Positions 1 to 5,444 are shown, numbered from the stretch's first letter. The stretch is DNA of 5,444 bases from Euryarchaeota archaeon UBA605 (GCA_002504905.1 DATY01000026.1:30893-36336); one strand, 5' to 3'. Notes: generated from the letters alone by a model not told the origin. A program made the numbers and translations.

Positions 1-255
1 TTCTGCAGGCATTCCAAAAGAATCGTAACCCATTGGATACAATACATTCTTTCCCATTAATCTCTGAAATCTAGCCATTGCATCTCCAATAGAGTAATTT
101 CTCACGTGCCCCATATGCATATTTCCGGAAGGATATGGGAACATTTCAAGACAGTAAAACTTAGGCTTTTTGGGATCCATATTTACTGAAAATATCTTCT
201 CATCTTTCCATTTTTTTTGCCAATATTCCTCTATCTGATGCATGTTATATTCCAT
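1..255 (-). CDS. leuS: Leucyl-tRNA synthetase, N-terminal 85 residues (partial, bacterial type)
   Basis: Class I aminoacyl-tRNA synthetase that charges tRNA-Leu with leucine in the cytoplasm. I translated the minus strand from ATG at 255. It gives 85 residues, open to the left edge. Residues 38-54 read MFPYPSGNMHMGHVRNY, the Rossmann-fold nucleotide-binding segment, with the class I HIGH signature as HMGH at 47-50. Residues 74-85 read PMGYDSFGMPAE, matching the conserved PxGWDAFGLPAE block with Tyr for Trp, Ser for Ala and Met for Leu. The N-terminal pattern (ExxWQKKW, then YPSG...HMGHVRNY) is that of bacterial LeuRS rather than the usual archaeal/eukaryotic form. The start is supported by an AGGAAG Shine-Dalgarno at 268-263, seven bases before the ATG. 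A second in-frame ATG is at codon 5. The editing domain, KMSKS loop and anticodon-binding domain lie outside the window. Confidence 0.95.
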   Translation of the reverse strand, partial: MEYNMHQIEEYWQKKWKDEKIFSVNMDPKKPKFYCLEMFPYPSGNMHMGHVRNYSIGDAMARFQRLMGKNVLYPMGYDSFGMPAE

Positions 256-396
256 CAAAACACTTCCTATAACTTCCTCAGTTTGATAAGTAACATGAAA
301 TGGTCACTGAAACTTTATTCTCTCCAGTTAATGAGTTCAAGACCTGATTCACATGTGTCGACTATTACAGTTTGATATGAATCCTCTCCTTAGAAT
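256..396. promoter_or_regulatory. Divergent intergenic region with a 10-bp direct repeat
   Basis: This 141-base spacer lies between the divergently transcribed leuS and hydrolase genes, so promoters for both should be here. A leuS Shine-Dalgarno (AGGAAG, minus strand) is at 268-263. The decamer CAGTTTGATA occurs twice on the plus strand, at 279-288 and 368-377, each about 20-33 bases from one of the two start codons. The downstream copy continues as TTTGATATG, a weak TATA-like stretch about 20-26 bases before the hydrolase ATG at 397. Short palindromes CACATGTG (350-357) and GTCGAC (357-362) are also present. No convincing bacterial -35/-10 pair or strong archaeal TATA box was found. The regulatory role is inferred from position only. 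Confidence 0.4.
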
Positions 397-1161
397 ATGA
401 GCCGGTATTGCTATGCAGTAGGTTCACTTGCATGTACTATGATGCTTGGCGATGGAGAGTTTGATGTTCAAAAAGGTGAAGATGGAATCGAGGTTTGGGT
501 TACTCAAATGGGAAATTACATGAACATGAATACTGCATGGATAAATCGATCTACTGGTACTGTAGCAATTGTTGATCCATTTGATTCAGAAAAATGGTTT
601 TCAGTACTGAAAGACGAGGGTTTACGGCCTACTCATTTACTATACACACATACTCATAGAGACCATGTAGAAGGGTACAGGAAAATGATTAGTCTCGTCC
701 CAGAAGTTGAAGTGTGGGGACATGAAGAAGCATCGGTTTCAGGATTACTATCATTTGCTGTTTTTAAGAAGGTGGATTTTACGAATAAATGGAATAATCC
801 ACCAAATACAACTATTCAATGGAATTGCGGTGGAATAAGTCTGGGAGTTACACATTCTCCTGGACATGCACCAGGGCATGTTACTTTTCACGGGCATGGA
901 GTTTATCATGCCGGAGATTTACTATTTACGGCACACAGTGGAAGGGTCGATTTACCAGGTAGTGATCCAGTTGCACAATGGAATAGTATACTATATGCTC
1001 GTAAATTACTAGAAAATTTACCCAAAGAGTGGCGATTGATTCCCGGACATAGATATGATTGGATAGATGGGACAACTCCTGACTGGGTGAGTCTCGAAGA
1101 GGTTTTGAAATACAATTTTTCTCTCAATTCCCCGGTTCTAAAACAGTTGGAGGAACAGTAA
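397..1161 (+). CDS. Metallo-beta-lactamase-fold hydrolase (glyoxalase II / YcbL / ETHE1-like)
   Basis: Predicted soluble, dinuclear-metal hydrolase of 254 residues. The signature T-H-T-H-R-D-H lies at residues 84-90. By family rule the metal ligands are H85, H87, D89, H90, H157 (in SPGHAPGH), D174 (in HAGD) and H218 (in PGH), so the active site looks complete. The segment GRVDLPGSD at 182-190 resembles that following the bridging Asp in YcbL/glyoxalase II-like and persulfide dioxygenase (ETHE1-like) proteins. Known substrates of this group are glutathione or other thioesters and persulfides; which applies cannot be told here. An in-frame TAG at 391-393 blocks extension upstream. No Shine-Dalgarno precedes the ATG at 397, and tandem ATGs at 439 and 442 (residues 15-16) are alternative starts that would remove MSRYCYAVGSLACT. 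The stop overlaps the next start as TAATG, so it forms an operon with the OsmC-family gene. Confidence 0.88.
   Translation: MSRYCYAVGSLACTMMLGDGEFDVQKGEDGIEVWVTQMGNYMNMNTAWINRSTGTVAIVDPFDSEKWFSVLKDEGLRPTHLLYTHTHRDHVEGYRKMISLVPEVEVWGHEEASVSGLLSFAVFKKVDFTNKWNNPPNTTIQWNCGGISLGVTHSPGHAPGHVTFHGHGVYHAGDLLFTAHSGRVDLPGSDPVAQWNSILYARKLLENLPKEWRLIPGHRYDWIDGTTPDWVSLEEVLKYNFSLNSPVLKQLEEQ
1149..1153 (+). promoter_or_regulatory. Shine-Dalgarno for the OsmC-family gene
   Basis: GGAGG lies inside the last codons of the hydrolase gene, seven bases before the ATG at 1161. It fixes the OsmC start and supports translational coupling across the TAATG stop-start overlap. It is the clearest ribosome binding site in the window. 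Confidence 0.8.
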
Positions 1162-1562
1162 TGGTCAAAATAGAAGTAAAATATGAAGCAGGTTTTCGAT
1201 GTGTTGCAACCCATATTCCATCCGGAAGAGAGTTGATTACCGATGCTCCAACAGATAATCATGGTAAAGGAGAGTCTTTTTCTCCTACTGATCTACTAGC
1301 TACCTCTATGCTAACATGTATAATGACTATCATAGGTATTAGAGCCGAAAAGAAAAGAATCGATGTTTCTGGAATGTCTGGCTGTGTGGAGAAAACTATG
1401 TATCAAAATCCAAGAAGAGTCGGGATGTTAGAAATAGTGATTAAATTACCAAAAAATATCAATAAGAAAGACAGAGAATGGTTAATCGAAGAAGGGTGTG
1501 AATGTCCTGTTTGTCACTCAATTAATCAAGAAATGGAAGTCAAAATTACTTTTGAAAACTAA
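1161..1562 (+). CDS. OsmC/Ohr-family protein
   Basis: Small cytoplasmic protein of 133 residues, a normal length for the OsmC superfamily, whose members use two cysteines to reduce organic hydroperoxides or act in related thiol chemistry. The family motif FSPTDLLATSMLTC (residues 40-53) carries the first expected cysteine, C53, at the start of the central helix. The second is C115, in the segment CECPVCHSI (113-121), matching the CPV motif of the family. Two extra cysteines, C113 and C118, flank it, and C14 and C75 also occur. The start is set by GGAGG at 1149-1153, and the gene overlaps the upstream hydrolase by one base. Its TAA stop (1560-1562) overlaps the aceE stop on the other strand. 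The sequence resembles the general OsmC/YhfA-like branch as much as Ohr, so peroxidase activity is an inference. Confidence 0.9.
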   Translation: MVKIEVKYEAGFRCVATHIPSGRELITDAPTDNHGKGESFSPTDLLATSMLTCIMTIIGIRAEKKRIDVSGMSGCVEKTMYQNPRRVGMLEIVIKLPKNINKKDREWLIEEGCECPVCHSINQEMEVKITFEN

Positions 1563-1570
1563 AACGTTTT
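1559..1570. other. Convergent stop-codon overlap with AAAACGTTTT palindrome
   Basis: The OsmC-family TAA (1560-1562) and the aceE TAG (1561-1559 on the minus strand) overlap tail to tail, so there is no spacer between two opposing transcription units. A perfect 10-base palindrome, AAAACGTTTT, covers 1561-1570. In both directions it provides only a four-T run and no GC-rich stem, so it is at best a weak bidirectional termination signal. Confidence 0.45.
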
Positions 1571-4216
1571 GTCAAATCTCTCACGTGAAATTCTAAATTT
1601 TTCAACTATTTCAGTAGTGAATCCTTCTTTCAAAGTACCTTCTCTTTCTAATGCAGAAACTGTGGCCAAGACTATACTATTAGTATCAACCTCGAAGAAT
1701 TTCCTTAATTCCAATCGATCATCAGATCTTCCAAAACCATCTGTTCCGAGAACTATGAAATTACCACCAATCCAACGTTGAATCATCTCAGGAACAGCAG
1801 TAATATAGTCTGAAACTGCCACAGTTGTAATTTCATCTCCGAAACATTCTGAAACATATGGAATTTTTTCCTCTTCGGGATACAAACGATTAATCCTCTG
1901 TGATTCTAAGCCTTCTCTCCTTAATTCGCCGTATGATGTTACAGACCAAATTTCTGAATAAATACCTAGTTCAGCTAATTTTTCAGATGCTTCAATGACA
2001 TGAGTAAGAATAGGTCCTGAACCCAGAAGTCTGACTGCTGGCCCAGCATCGCTATTCACCTCAGATAATTTATACGCACCTTTGATAATTTTCTCGTCTA
2101 CACCTTCTGGTTTTGGAGGTTGTTGTTCGTTCTGATTGTATAGCATTATGTAATGGAATACATCTAGGTTTTCCCCCCACATTTCATTAATACCATGCTG
2201 GATAATCGTAGCCAATTCGTATGCATAAGCAGGGTCCCAAGAACGACAGAAAGGAACTGTGCTAGCATGAAGTAATGAATGTCCATCTTGATGTTGTAAT
2301 CCCTCACCATTCAATGTTGTTCTTCCGGCAGTAGCACCCATTAAGAAACCACGAGCACGAGCATCTGCAGCCTGCCAAATTTGATCATTGACACGTTGAA
2401 AACCAAACATCGAATAAAAGATGTAGAATGGTAAAGTGGGCGTCATAGCATGTGAATATGATGTTGCAGAAGCTATCCATGAAGCGATGGAATTTGCTTC
2501 GGATATTCCTTCTTCCAAAATCTGTCCAGTAATTGATTCCTTATATTTCATAATCATTTTATGATCTACAGGCTTATATTTCTGTCCTGAATGAGAATAA
2601 ATTCCAAATTCACTGAATAATGGATCCATACCAAATGTTCGACCTTCGTCAGGGATAATTGGTACTATTTTATCACCAATCTCAGACTTCATAAGATTTC
2701 TTAATAATCTAACAAAAGCCATTGTAGTCGAAACTTTCTGCCCCTCTGGTGTACCATTATCAAATTCAGAATAGGTTTTTTCCGATGGAAGTTCAAAATT
2801 AATATCAGGAGATTTTCTAGAAGGTAAATATCCGCCAAGTTTTTCTCTTGATGTGAGTAAATATTCTAGTGCATCTGAATCCTCGTCGAGTGAGTAGAAT
2901 GGACTTTTTTGTAGTTGTTCATCATCTAAGGGAATATTAAGTCGATTTCTATAGGAAATTAAGTCTTCAAAATTCATCTTCTTTTTCTGATGAGTTGTAT
3001 TTCTTCCGGCAAAGGAGTCTATTCCCCAACCTTTGACTGTGTGAGCCAATATTACTGCTGGTTTGTCAGATTCTAATGCTGCATGATAAGCTGCATATAT
3101 TTTCAGTGGGTCATGTCCACCCCTTCTTAAATTGATAATTTGTTCATCAGAAAGTTGTGAACCGATAGATACTAATTCCTCAGAGCCACTAAATAGTTCA
3201 TTACGAAAATCTGATGGCGAAAGTGTACTCATTCTTTGGAAATCTCCATCGTTTATTTCTTCAAGTCTAGAAAGTAATACTCCATTATTGTCTTGAGAAA
3301 ATAGTCGATCCCAGTTACTGTCCCATAATACTTTGAAAACGTCCCAACCCGCTCCCCTGTAAAGTCCTTCTAACTCTTGAATAATCTTAGAATTGCCACG
3401 AACAGGCCCATCTAATCTCTGAAGATTACAATTTACTACGGTAATCAAATTATCCAATTTTTCTCTTCCTGCTACTGCTATCGCTGCAATAGACTCTGGT
3501 TCGTCCATTTCGCCATCTCCTAAGAAAGAATATACAGTACTTTGTGAAGTATCAACTAGATTTCTATTTGTGAGATATTTCCAAAATCTCGCCTGCATCA
3601 CCGCGGCTAATGGCCCTAAACCCATGGATACTGTGGGATACTCCCAGAAATCCTTCATTAAACGAGGATGAGGGTAAGATGAAAGGCCATCGAGAAAAGC
3701 CTCTTGACGGAAATTAATTAATTGTTCACGAGTAATTCTTCCCTCTAAAAAAGCGCGAGCATAAATTCCAGGACTACCATGGCCTTGGATGTAAAGTGCG
3801 TCTCCAATACCATTAGATTCTTTACCTTTGAAAATATGATTAAATCCAACTTCATAAATCGTAGAAGAGGAGGCATAGGTGGATATATGCCCTCCAATAC
3901 CGTCAATTCTTCTATTGGCATCGGACACAATCAAAGCAGAGTTCCATAAAATAGCATCTTGTATTTCTTTCTCTATTTCCAAATTACCAGGATATGGAAC
4001 CTGATTATCCCAAGGGATTGTATTGACATATGGAGTATGTGAAGCAGGACTTATTTCTACACCCAAATCTTGTGCTTCACTTAATATCTCATGCAACAAT
4101 AATCTAGCCCTTTCGAGGCCAGCAGAGTCCACAACTGAACGTAATGATTCTAACCATTCATCTGTCTCTTCTGGGTCTACATCAGGTAATCTCTGGTGAT
4201 GATTATTCCCTGACAT
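1559..4216 (-). CDS. aceE: Pyruvate dehydrogenase E1 component, homodimeric type
   Basis: Thiamine-diphosphate-dependent E1 that decarboxylates pyruvate and reductively acetylates the lipoyl group of E2 in the pyruvate dehydrogenase complex. At 885 residues it is essentially the length of E. coli AceE (887) and aligns with it throughout as I remember that sequence. The N-terminal E2-contact segment is present (DVDPEETDEWL, residues 12-22). The ThDP/Mg block runs from GDGEMDEPES (233-242) to NCNLQRLDG (262-270); D234, N264 and Q266 are the expected Mg ligands. H110 (GGHIS), H146 (QGHGSPG), the active-site loop histidine H409 (THQKKKMN), the cofactor-activating E569 (QILEEG) and H642 (LQHQDGH) match known functional positions. 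The C-terminal domain includes LGTDGFGRSD (823-832). No frameshift or missing catalytic residue was seen. The ATG at 4216 fits the family start. No aceF or lpd lies next to it. A GC-rich palindrome sits just upstream. Confidence 0.97.
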   Translation of the reverse strand: MSGNNHHQRLPDVDPEETDEWLESLRSVVDSAGLERARLLLHEILSEAQDLGVEISPASHTPYVNTIPWDNQVPYPGNLEIEKEIQDAILWNSALIVSDANRRIDGIGGHISTYASSSTIYEVGFNHIFKGKESNGIGDALYIQGHGSPGIYARAFLEGRITREQLINFRQEAFLDGLSSYPHPRLMKDFWEYPTVSMGLGPLAAVMQARFWKYLTNRNLVDTSQSTVYSFLGDGEMDEPESIAAIAVAGREKLDNLITVVNCNLQRLDGPVRGNSKIIQELEGLYRGAGWDVFKVLWDSNWDRLFSQDNNGVLLSRLEEINDGDFQRMSTLSPSDFRNELFSGSEELVSIGSQLSDEQIINLRRGGHDPLKIYAAYHAALESDKPAVILAHTVKGWGIDSFAGRNTTHQKKKMNFEDLISYRNRLNIPLDDEQLQKSPFYSLDEDSDALEYLLTSREKLGGYLPSRKSPDINFELPSEKTYSEFDNGTPEGQKVSTTMAFVRLLRNLMKSEIGDKIVPIIPDEGRTFGMDPLFSEFGIYSHSGQKYKPVDHKMIMKYKESITGQILEEGISEANSIASWIASATSYSHAMTPTLPFYIFYSMFGFQRVNDQIWQAADARARGFLMGATAGRTTLNGEGLQHQDGHSLLHASTVPFCRSWDPAYAYELATIIQHGINEMWGENLDVFHYIMLYNQNEQQPPKPEGVDEKIIKGAYKLSEVNSDAGPAVRLLGSGPILTHVIEASEKLAELGIYSEIWSVTSYGELRREGLESQRINRLYPEEEKIPYVSECFGDEITTVAVSDYITAVPEMIQRWIGGNFIVLGTDGFGRSDDRLELRKFFEVDTNSIVLATVSALEREGTLKEGFTTEIVEKFRISRERFDKTF

Positions 4217-4220
4217 TTGA

Positions 4221-4248
4221 CCACTCTGCCCCTTAGGGGGCAGACTGG
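4221..4248. promoter_or_regulatory. GC-rich interrupted palindrome before aceE (operator or 5'-UTR hairpin)
   Basis: The core CTGCCCCTTAGGGGGCAG (4226-4243) has 7-base arms around a 4-base centre. Pair 4225/4244 extends the arms to 8, and after one C/C mismatch (4224/4245) three more pairs (CCA/TGG) carry the symmetry to 4221 and 4248. On the aceE strand it ends 4 bases before the ATG. No T-run follows on either strand, so it does not look like a terminator. A weak TATA-like TTTGCATA (4260-4253, minus) would place an archaeal start site near 4231, inside the palindrome. This would suit a repressor operator at the start site, or an RNA hairpin that hides the ribosome site. The symmetry is seen; the role is inferred. 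Confidence 0.55.
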
Positions 4249-4296
4249 CGAGTATGCAAAGGGTTTTGAATCTTCAAGAAATGTTGTTCACTTAAT

Positions 4297-4905
4297 TCAA
4301 GTTGATTTAGGACCTGTAATTACTAAATGGCAATGATGTAAGGTTCTAACCCCTGCAACCGTCACAGCAGAATCTCCAGAAATATTTCTTTCACCATTCC
4401 AGTTACTAACCGTATGTGAAACTGTATTAACACCTGCTAAATTCATTGGGTCCACTTTCAGTTCAACAATTACCTCTTCTATTGCGCCTAACCATTCTAA
4501 TGTTGCATTGATTGATTTCCTAGCAAAACCATGTCTTTGTTCTGAGCTTCTAACCCAATATCCTAGATTCCATTTGGCCTCAGAAGTTCTAGTTATATTA
4601 TCAAAACCAATAAGGCCCAATAATGCTTCATCCCATGGCCTAATCATAACCCAATGATGCATCAATCCACTTCGACCCATTTTCTCAGTTTCCAACAAAA
4701 AAGATTCTATTTGTTCAAGGAATGGCTTATCCGGATTAATCCAGGGCATAGCTCGACTTACTTCAGGCCAGGTTTCTTCAAATGCTTCTAATAATTTTGA
4801 ACTGTATACAGTAGATGCTGGACGAAGAATCAACCCCTCATCGACCATGATTGATGATGTCGCACGTCTAGACACAACACATCGGAAGAAGTACTTACGC
4901 ATCAC
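4297..4905 (-). CDS. GNAT-family N-acetyltransferase, RimJ/RimL-like
   Basis: Predicted acetyl-CoA-dependent transferase of up to 202 residues; the acceptor (protein N-terminus, amine or small molecule) is unknown. LILRPAS (25-31) is a typical GNAT first strand. EETWPEVSRAMPW (43-55) resembles the first helical region of RimL-type proteins. WNLGYWVRSSEQRHGFA (112-128) contains the beta4 strand and the acetyl-CoA pyrophosphate loop as Q123-R-H-G-F-A128. VDPMNLAGVN (151-160) matches the conserved Asn-containing segment that follows. The start is uncertain. The frame opens at GTG 4905 with ATG at 4902, but an AGGAG at 4909-4905 is too close to serve either. ATG at 4848 (residue 20) lies five residues before the domain begins and agrees better with family lengths, although it has no Shine-Dalgarno. 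The gene starts 24 bases (or 81) after the upstream gene and ends 80 bases before aceE, all on one strand. Confidence 0.85.
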   Translation of the reverse strand: MMRKYFFRCVVSRRATSSIMVDEGLILRPASTVYSSKLLEAFEETWPEVSRAMPWINPDKPFLEQIESFLLETEKMGRSGLMHHWVMIRPWDEALLGLIGFDNITRTSEAKWNLGYWVRSSEQRHGFARKSINATLEWLGAIEEVIVELKVDPMNLAGVNTVSHTVSNWNGERNISGDSAVTVAGVRTLHHCHLVITGPKST

Positions 4906-4929
4906 TCCTGCGGAACAATATTTTCAAAA

Positions 4930-5444
4930 TTAAGGTCTTAATTTCTTCTTTGCAGTGATTAAATTATCATCATTAGGAATTAATCGAGAAGCATTTTCAA
5001 ACATCTTATCCACAGCTTGGGAACGACCAATTCTCTGTAATAAAGCACCTATTGGATAGATTAACTTAGATCTATTTCCAAGATGAGGGCCGACCTCATC
5101 AAGTAATACTGTTGCTTGAGCAGTGTCTTTGGCTCTAGCTGCTTCCATTGCAGATTTAACCTGAAGAGCAACGTCTCTATCAGTCCATCTTTCTTGTTGA
5201 GGCCAGGGCCAATAATTCGGTTCTTCTACTGGAATCGAGGATAATATTTGGTCAGCTGGAATTACAGGAGGGGGTGGAGGGGGTGGAGGAGGAGGCATAG
5301 GTTCTAGGACATCATCAATAGGCGGATTTGGAGGAATTAATGGAGGAGGGGGGACCACTCTCTCTTTCACAACAGATGGTTCAGGTTCTGGCTCTGACTC
5401 GGGTTCTGGCTCTGGTTCGAGTTCTGGCTCTGACTCGGGTTCTG
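4930..5444 (-). CDS. Pro-Glu repeat, polyproline and TPR-like protein, C-terminal part (partial)
   Basis: The frame is open to the right edge of the window, giving about 171 residues of the C-terminal part. A GTG at 5370 is an internal valine, not the start, because the same frame continues upstream in a regular acidic repeat. Reading toward the C-terminus, there is a Pro-Glu/Ser-Glu repeat (5442-5374), then a proline-rich stretch with ten consecutive prolines (5295-5266), a short segment rich in Trp and Pro (NYWPWPQQERW), and an all-helical C-terminal domain. Within that domain, LLQRIGRSQAVDKMFENA followed by SRLIPNDDNL has the spacing of a TPR motif, and the preceding KSAMEAARAKDTAQATVLLDE segment may be another helical pair. 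No membrane segment is visible in this part; a signal peptide or anchor could lie outside. The function is unknown. The linker suggests a C-terminal binding module held away from an unseen N-terminal part. Confidence 0.75.
   Translation of the reverse strand, partial: EPESEPELEPEPEPESEPEPEPSVVKERVVPPPPLIPPNPPIDDVLEPMPPPPPPPPPPVIPADQILSSIPVEEPNYWPWPQQERWTDRDVALQVKSAMEAARAKDTAQATVLLDEVGPHLGNRSKLIYPIGALLQRIGRSQAVDKMFENASRLIPNDDNLITAKKKLRP
5266..5295 (-). repeat. Polyproline tract (10 consecutive Pro codons)
   Basis: Ten proline codons in a row, mostly CCT and CCC/CCA, form GGAGG/GGGGG-rich runs on the plus strand. Such tracts adopt a stiff polyproline II helix and commonly stall ribosomes unless EF-P or its archaeal/eukaryotic counterpart aIF5A/eIF5A helps. 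Here the tract separates an acidic repeat from the TPR-like domain, so a spacer role is likely. Confidence 0.8.
5374..5444 (-). repeat. Coding tandem repeat (Glu-Pro), 6-bp unit within a 36-bp period
   Basis: The DNA repeats a six-base unit encoding Glu-Pro with occasional Glu-Ser or Glu-Leu. On a larger scale, 5385-5408 and 5421-5444 are identical over 24 bases, a period of 36 bases (12 codons). The period is a multiple of three, so copy-number change keeps the frame. The array runs off the window edge, so its full length is unknown. The encoded segment is strongly acidic and should be disordered and extended. Confidence 0.85.

Noticed and set aside
350..362. CACATGTG and GTCGAC palindromes in the divergent spacer as operators
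   Set aside because: They are 8 and 6 bases long, within chance expectation for a spacer of this size, with no second copy.
397..450. Lipoprotein signal (GSLAC) at the hydrolase N-terminus
   Set aside because: The position three before the cysteine is Ser rather than Leu/Val/Ile, there is no basic-plus-hydrophobic signal peptide, and this segment may not be translated.
906..1262. Minus-strand reading frame of 118 codons
   Set aside because: It lies antisense to the hydrolase and OsmC genes, which have clear family motifs. Its Cys/Ser/Tyr-rich product shows no recognisable domain.
1569..1781. Plus-strand reading frame of 70 codons
   Set aside because: It is antisense to the conserved C-terminal domain of aceE and has no motif or ribosome site of its own.
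3745..3930. Minus-strand reading frame of 61 codons
   Set aside because: It is a frame-shifted shadow within the conserved ThDP-binding N-terminal domain of aceE.
4226..4243. Palindrome before aceE read as an intrinsic terminator for the GNAT gene
   Set aside because: No T-run follows the stem on the minus strand (GAGTGGTCAA comes next) or on the plus strand, and it abuts a start codon.
5368..5370. GTG at 5370 as the start of the proline-rich protein
   Set aside because: The frame continues without a stop through a regular Glu-Pro repeat to the window edge, and no ribosome site precedes the GTG.
5385..5444. 36-base-period repeat as a CRISPR-like array
   Set aside because: The 24-base copies are separated by only 12 bases, are made of a 6-base coding unit, and stay in frame with a long acidic segment.

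Overview
This is a compact, AT-rich window. Five genes and part of a sixth occupy almost all of it, and no gene-free gap exceeds about 140 bases. The best guess for the source is a free-living marine planktonic microbe with a streamlined genome. A Poseidoniales-like (Marine Group II/III) euryarchaeon fits the style: short spacers, sparse Shine-Dalgarno sites, and a long acidic Pro-Glu linker plus polyproline. A bacterium cannot be excluded, because LeuRS and AceE here both belong to bacterial-type families. No rRNA, ribosomal protein or other decisive marker is present.

Layout. Positions 1-255 (minus) hold the first 85 codons of a bacterial-type leucyl-tRNA synthetase, running off the left edge. 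A 141-base divergent spacer (256-396) separates it from a plus-strand two-gene operon: a metallo-beta-lactamase-fold hydrolase of the glyoxalase II/YcbL/ETHE1 group (397-1161) and an OsmC/Ohr-family protein (1161-1562). These two overlap by one base (TAATG), so they are probably translationally coupled. The operon runs head-on into aceE (1559-4216, minus), and the two stop codons overlap. aceE is a full-length homodimeric-type pyruvate dehydrogenase E1. Upstream of aceE on the same strand lie a GNAT acetyltransferase (4297-4905) and the C-terminal part of a protein with an acidic Pro-Glu repeat, a polyproline tract and a TPR-like domain (4930 to the right edge).

How the genes relate. AceE makes the acetyl group that feeds acetyl-CoA production. 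Its E2 and E3 partners are not in the window and must be encoded elsewhere, or be absent. The hydrolase-OsmC pair looks like a small detoxification or thiol-redox module (thioester, persulfide or peroxide chemistry), but the substrate cannot be read from the sequence. The GNAT gene uses acetyl-CoA, but proximity alone does not link it to AceE.

The most notable non-coding feature is a GC-rich interrupted palindrome (4221-4248) ending 4 bases before the aceE start codon. It stands out against the AT-rich background and looks like an operator or a 5'-UTR hairpin. I did not find a convincing new multi-gene system. The items worth a second look are the aceE palindrome, the cysteine-rich OsmC active-site segment, the hydrolase-OsmC coupling, and the repeat-bearing protein at the right edge.
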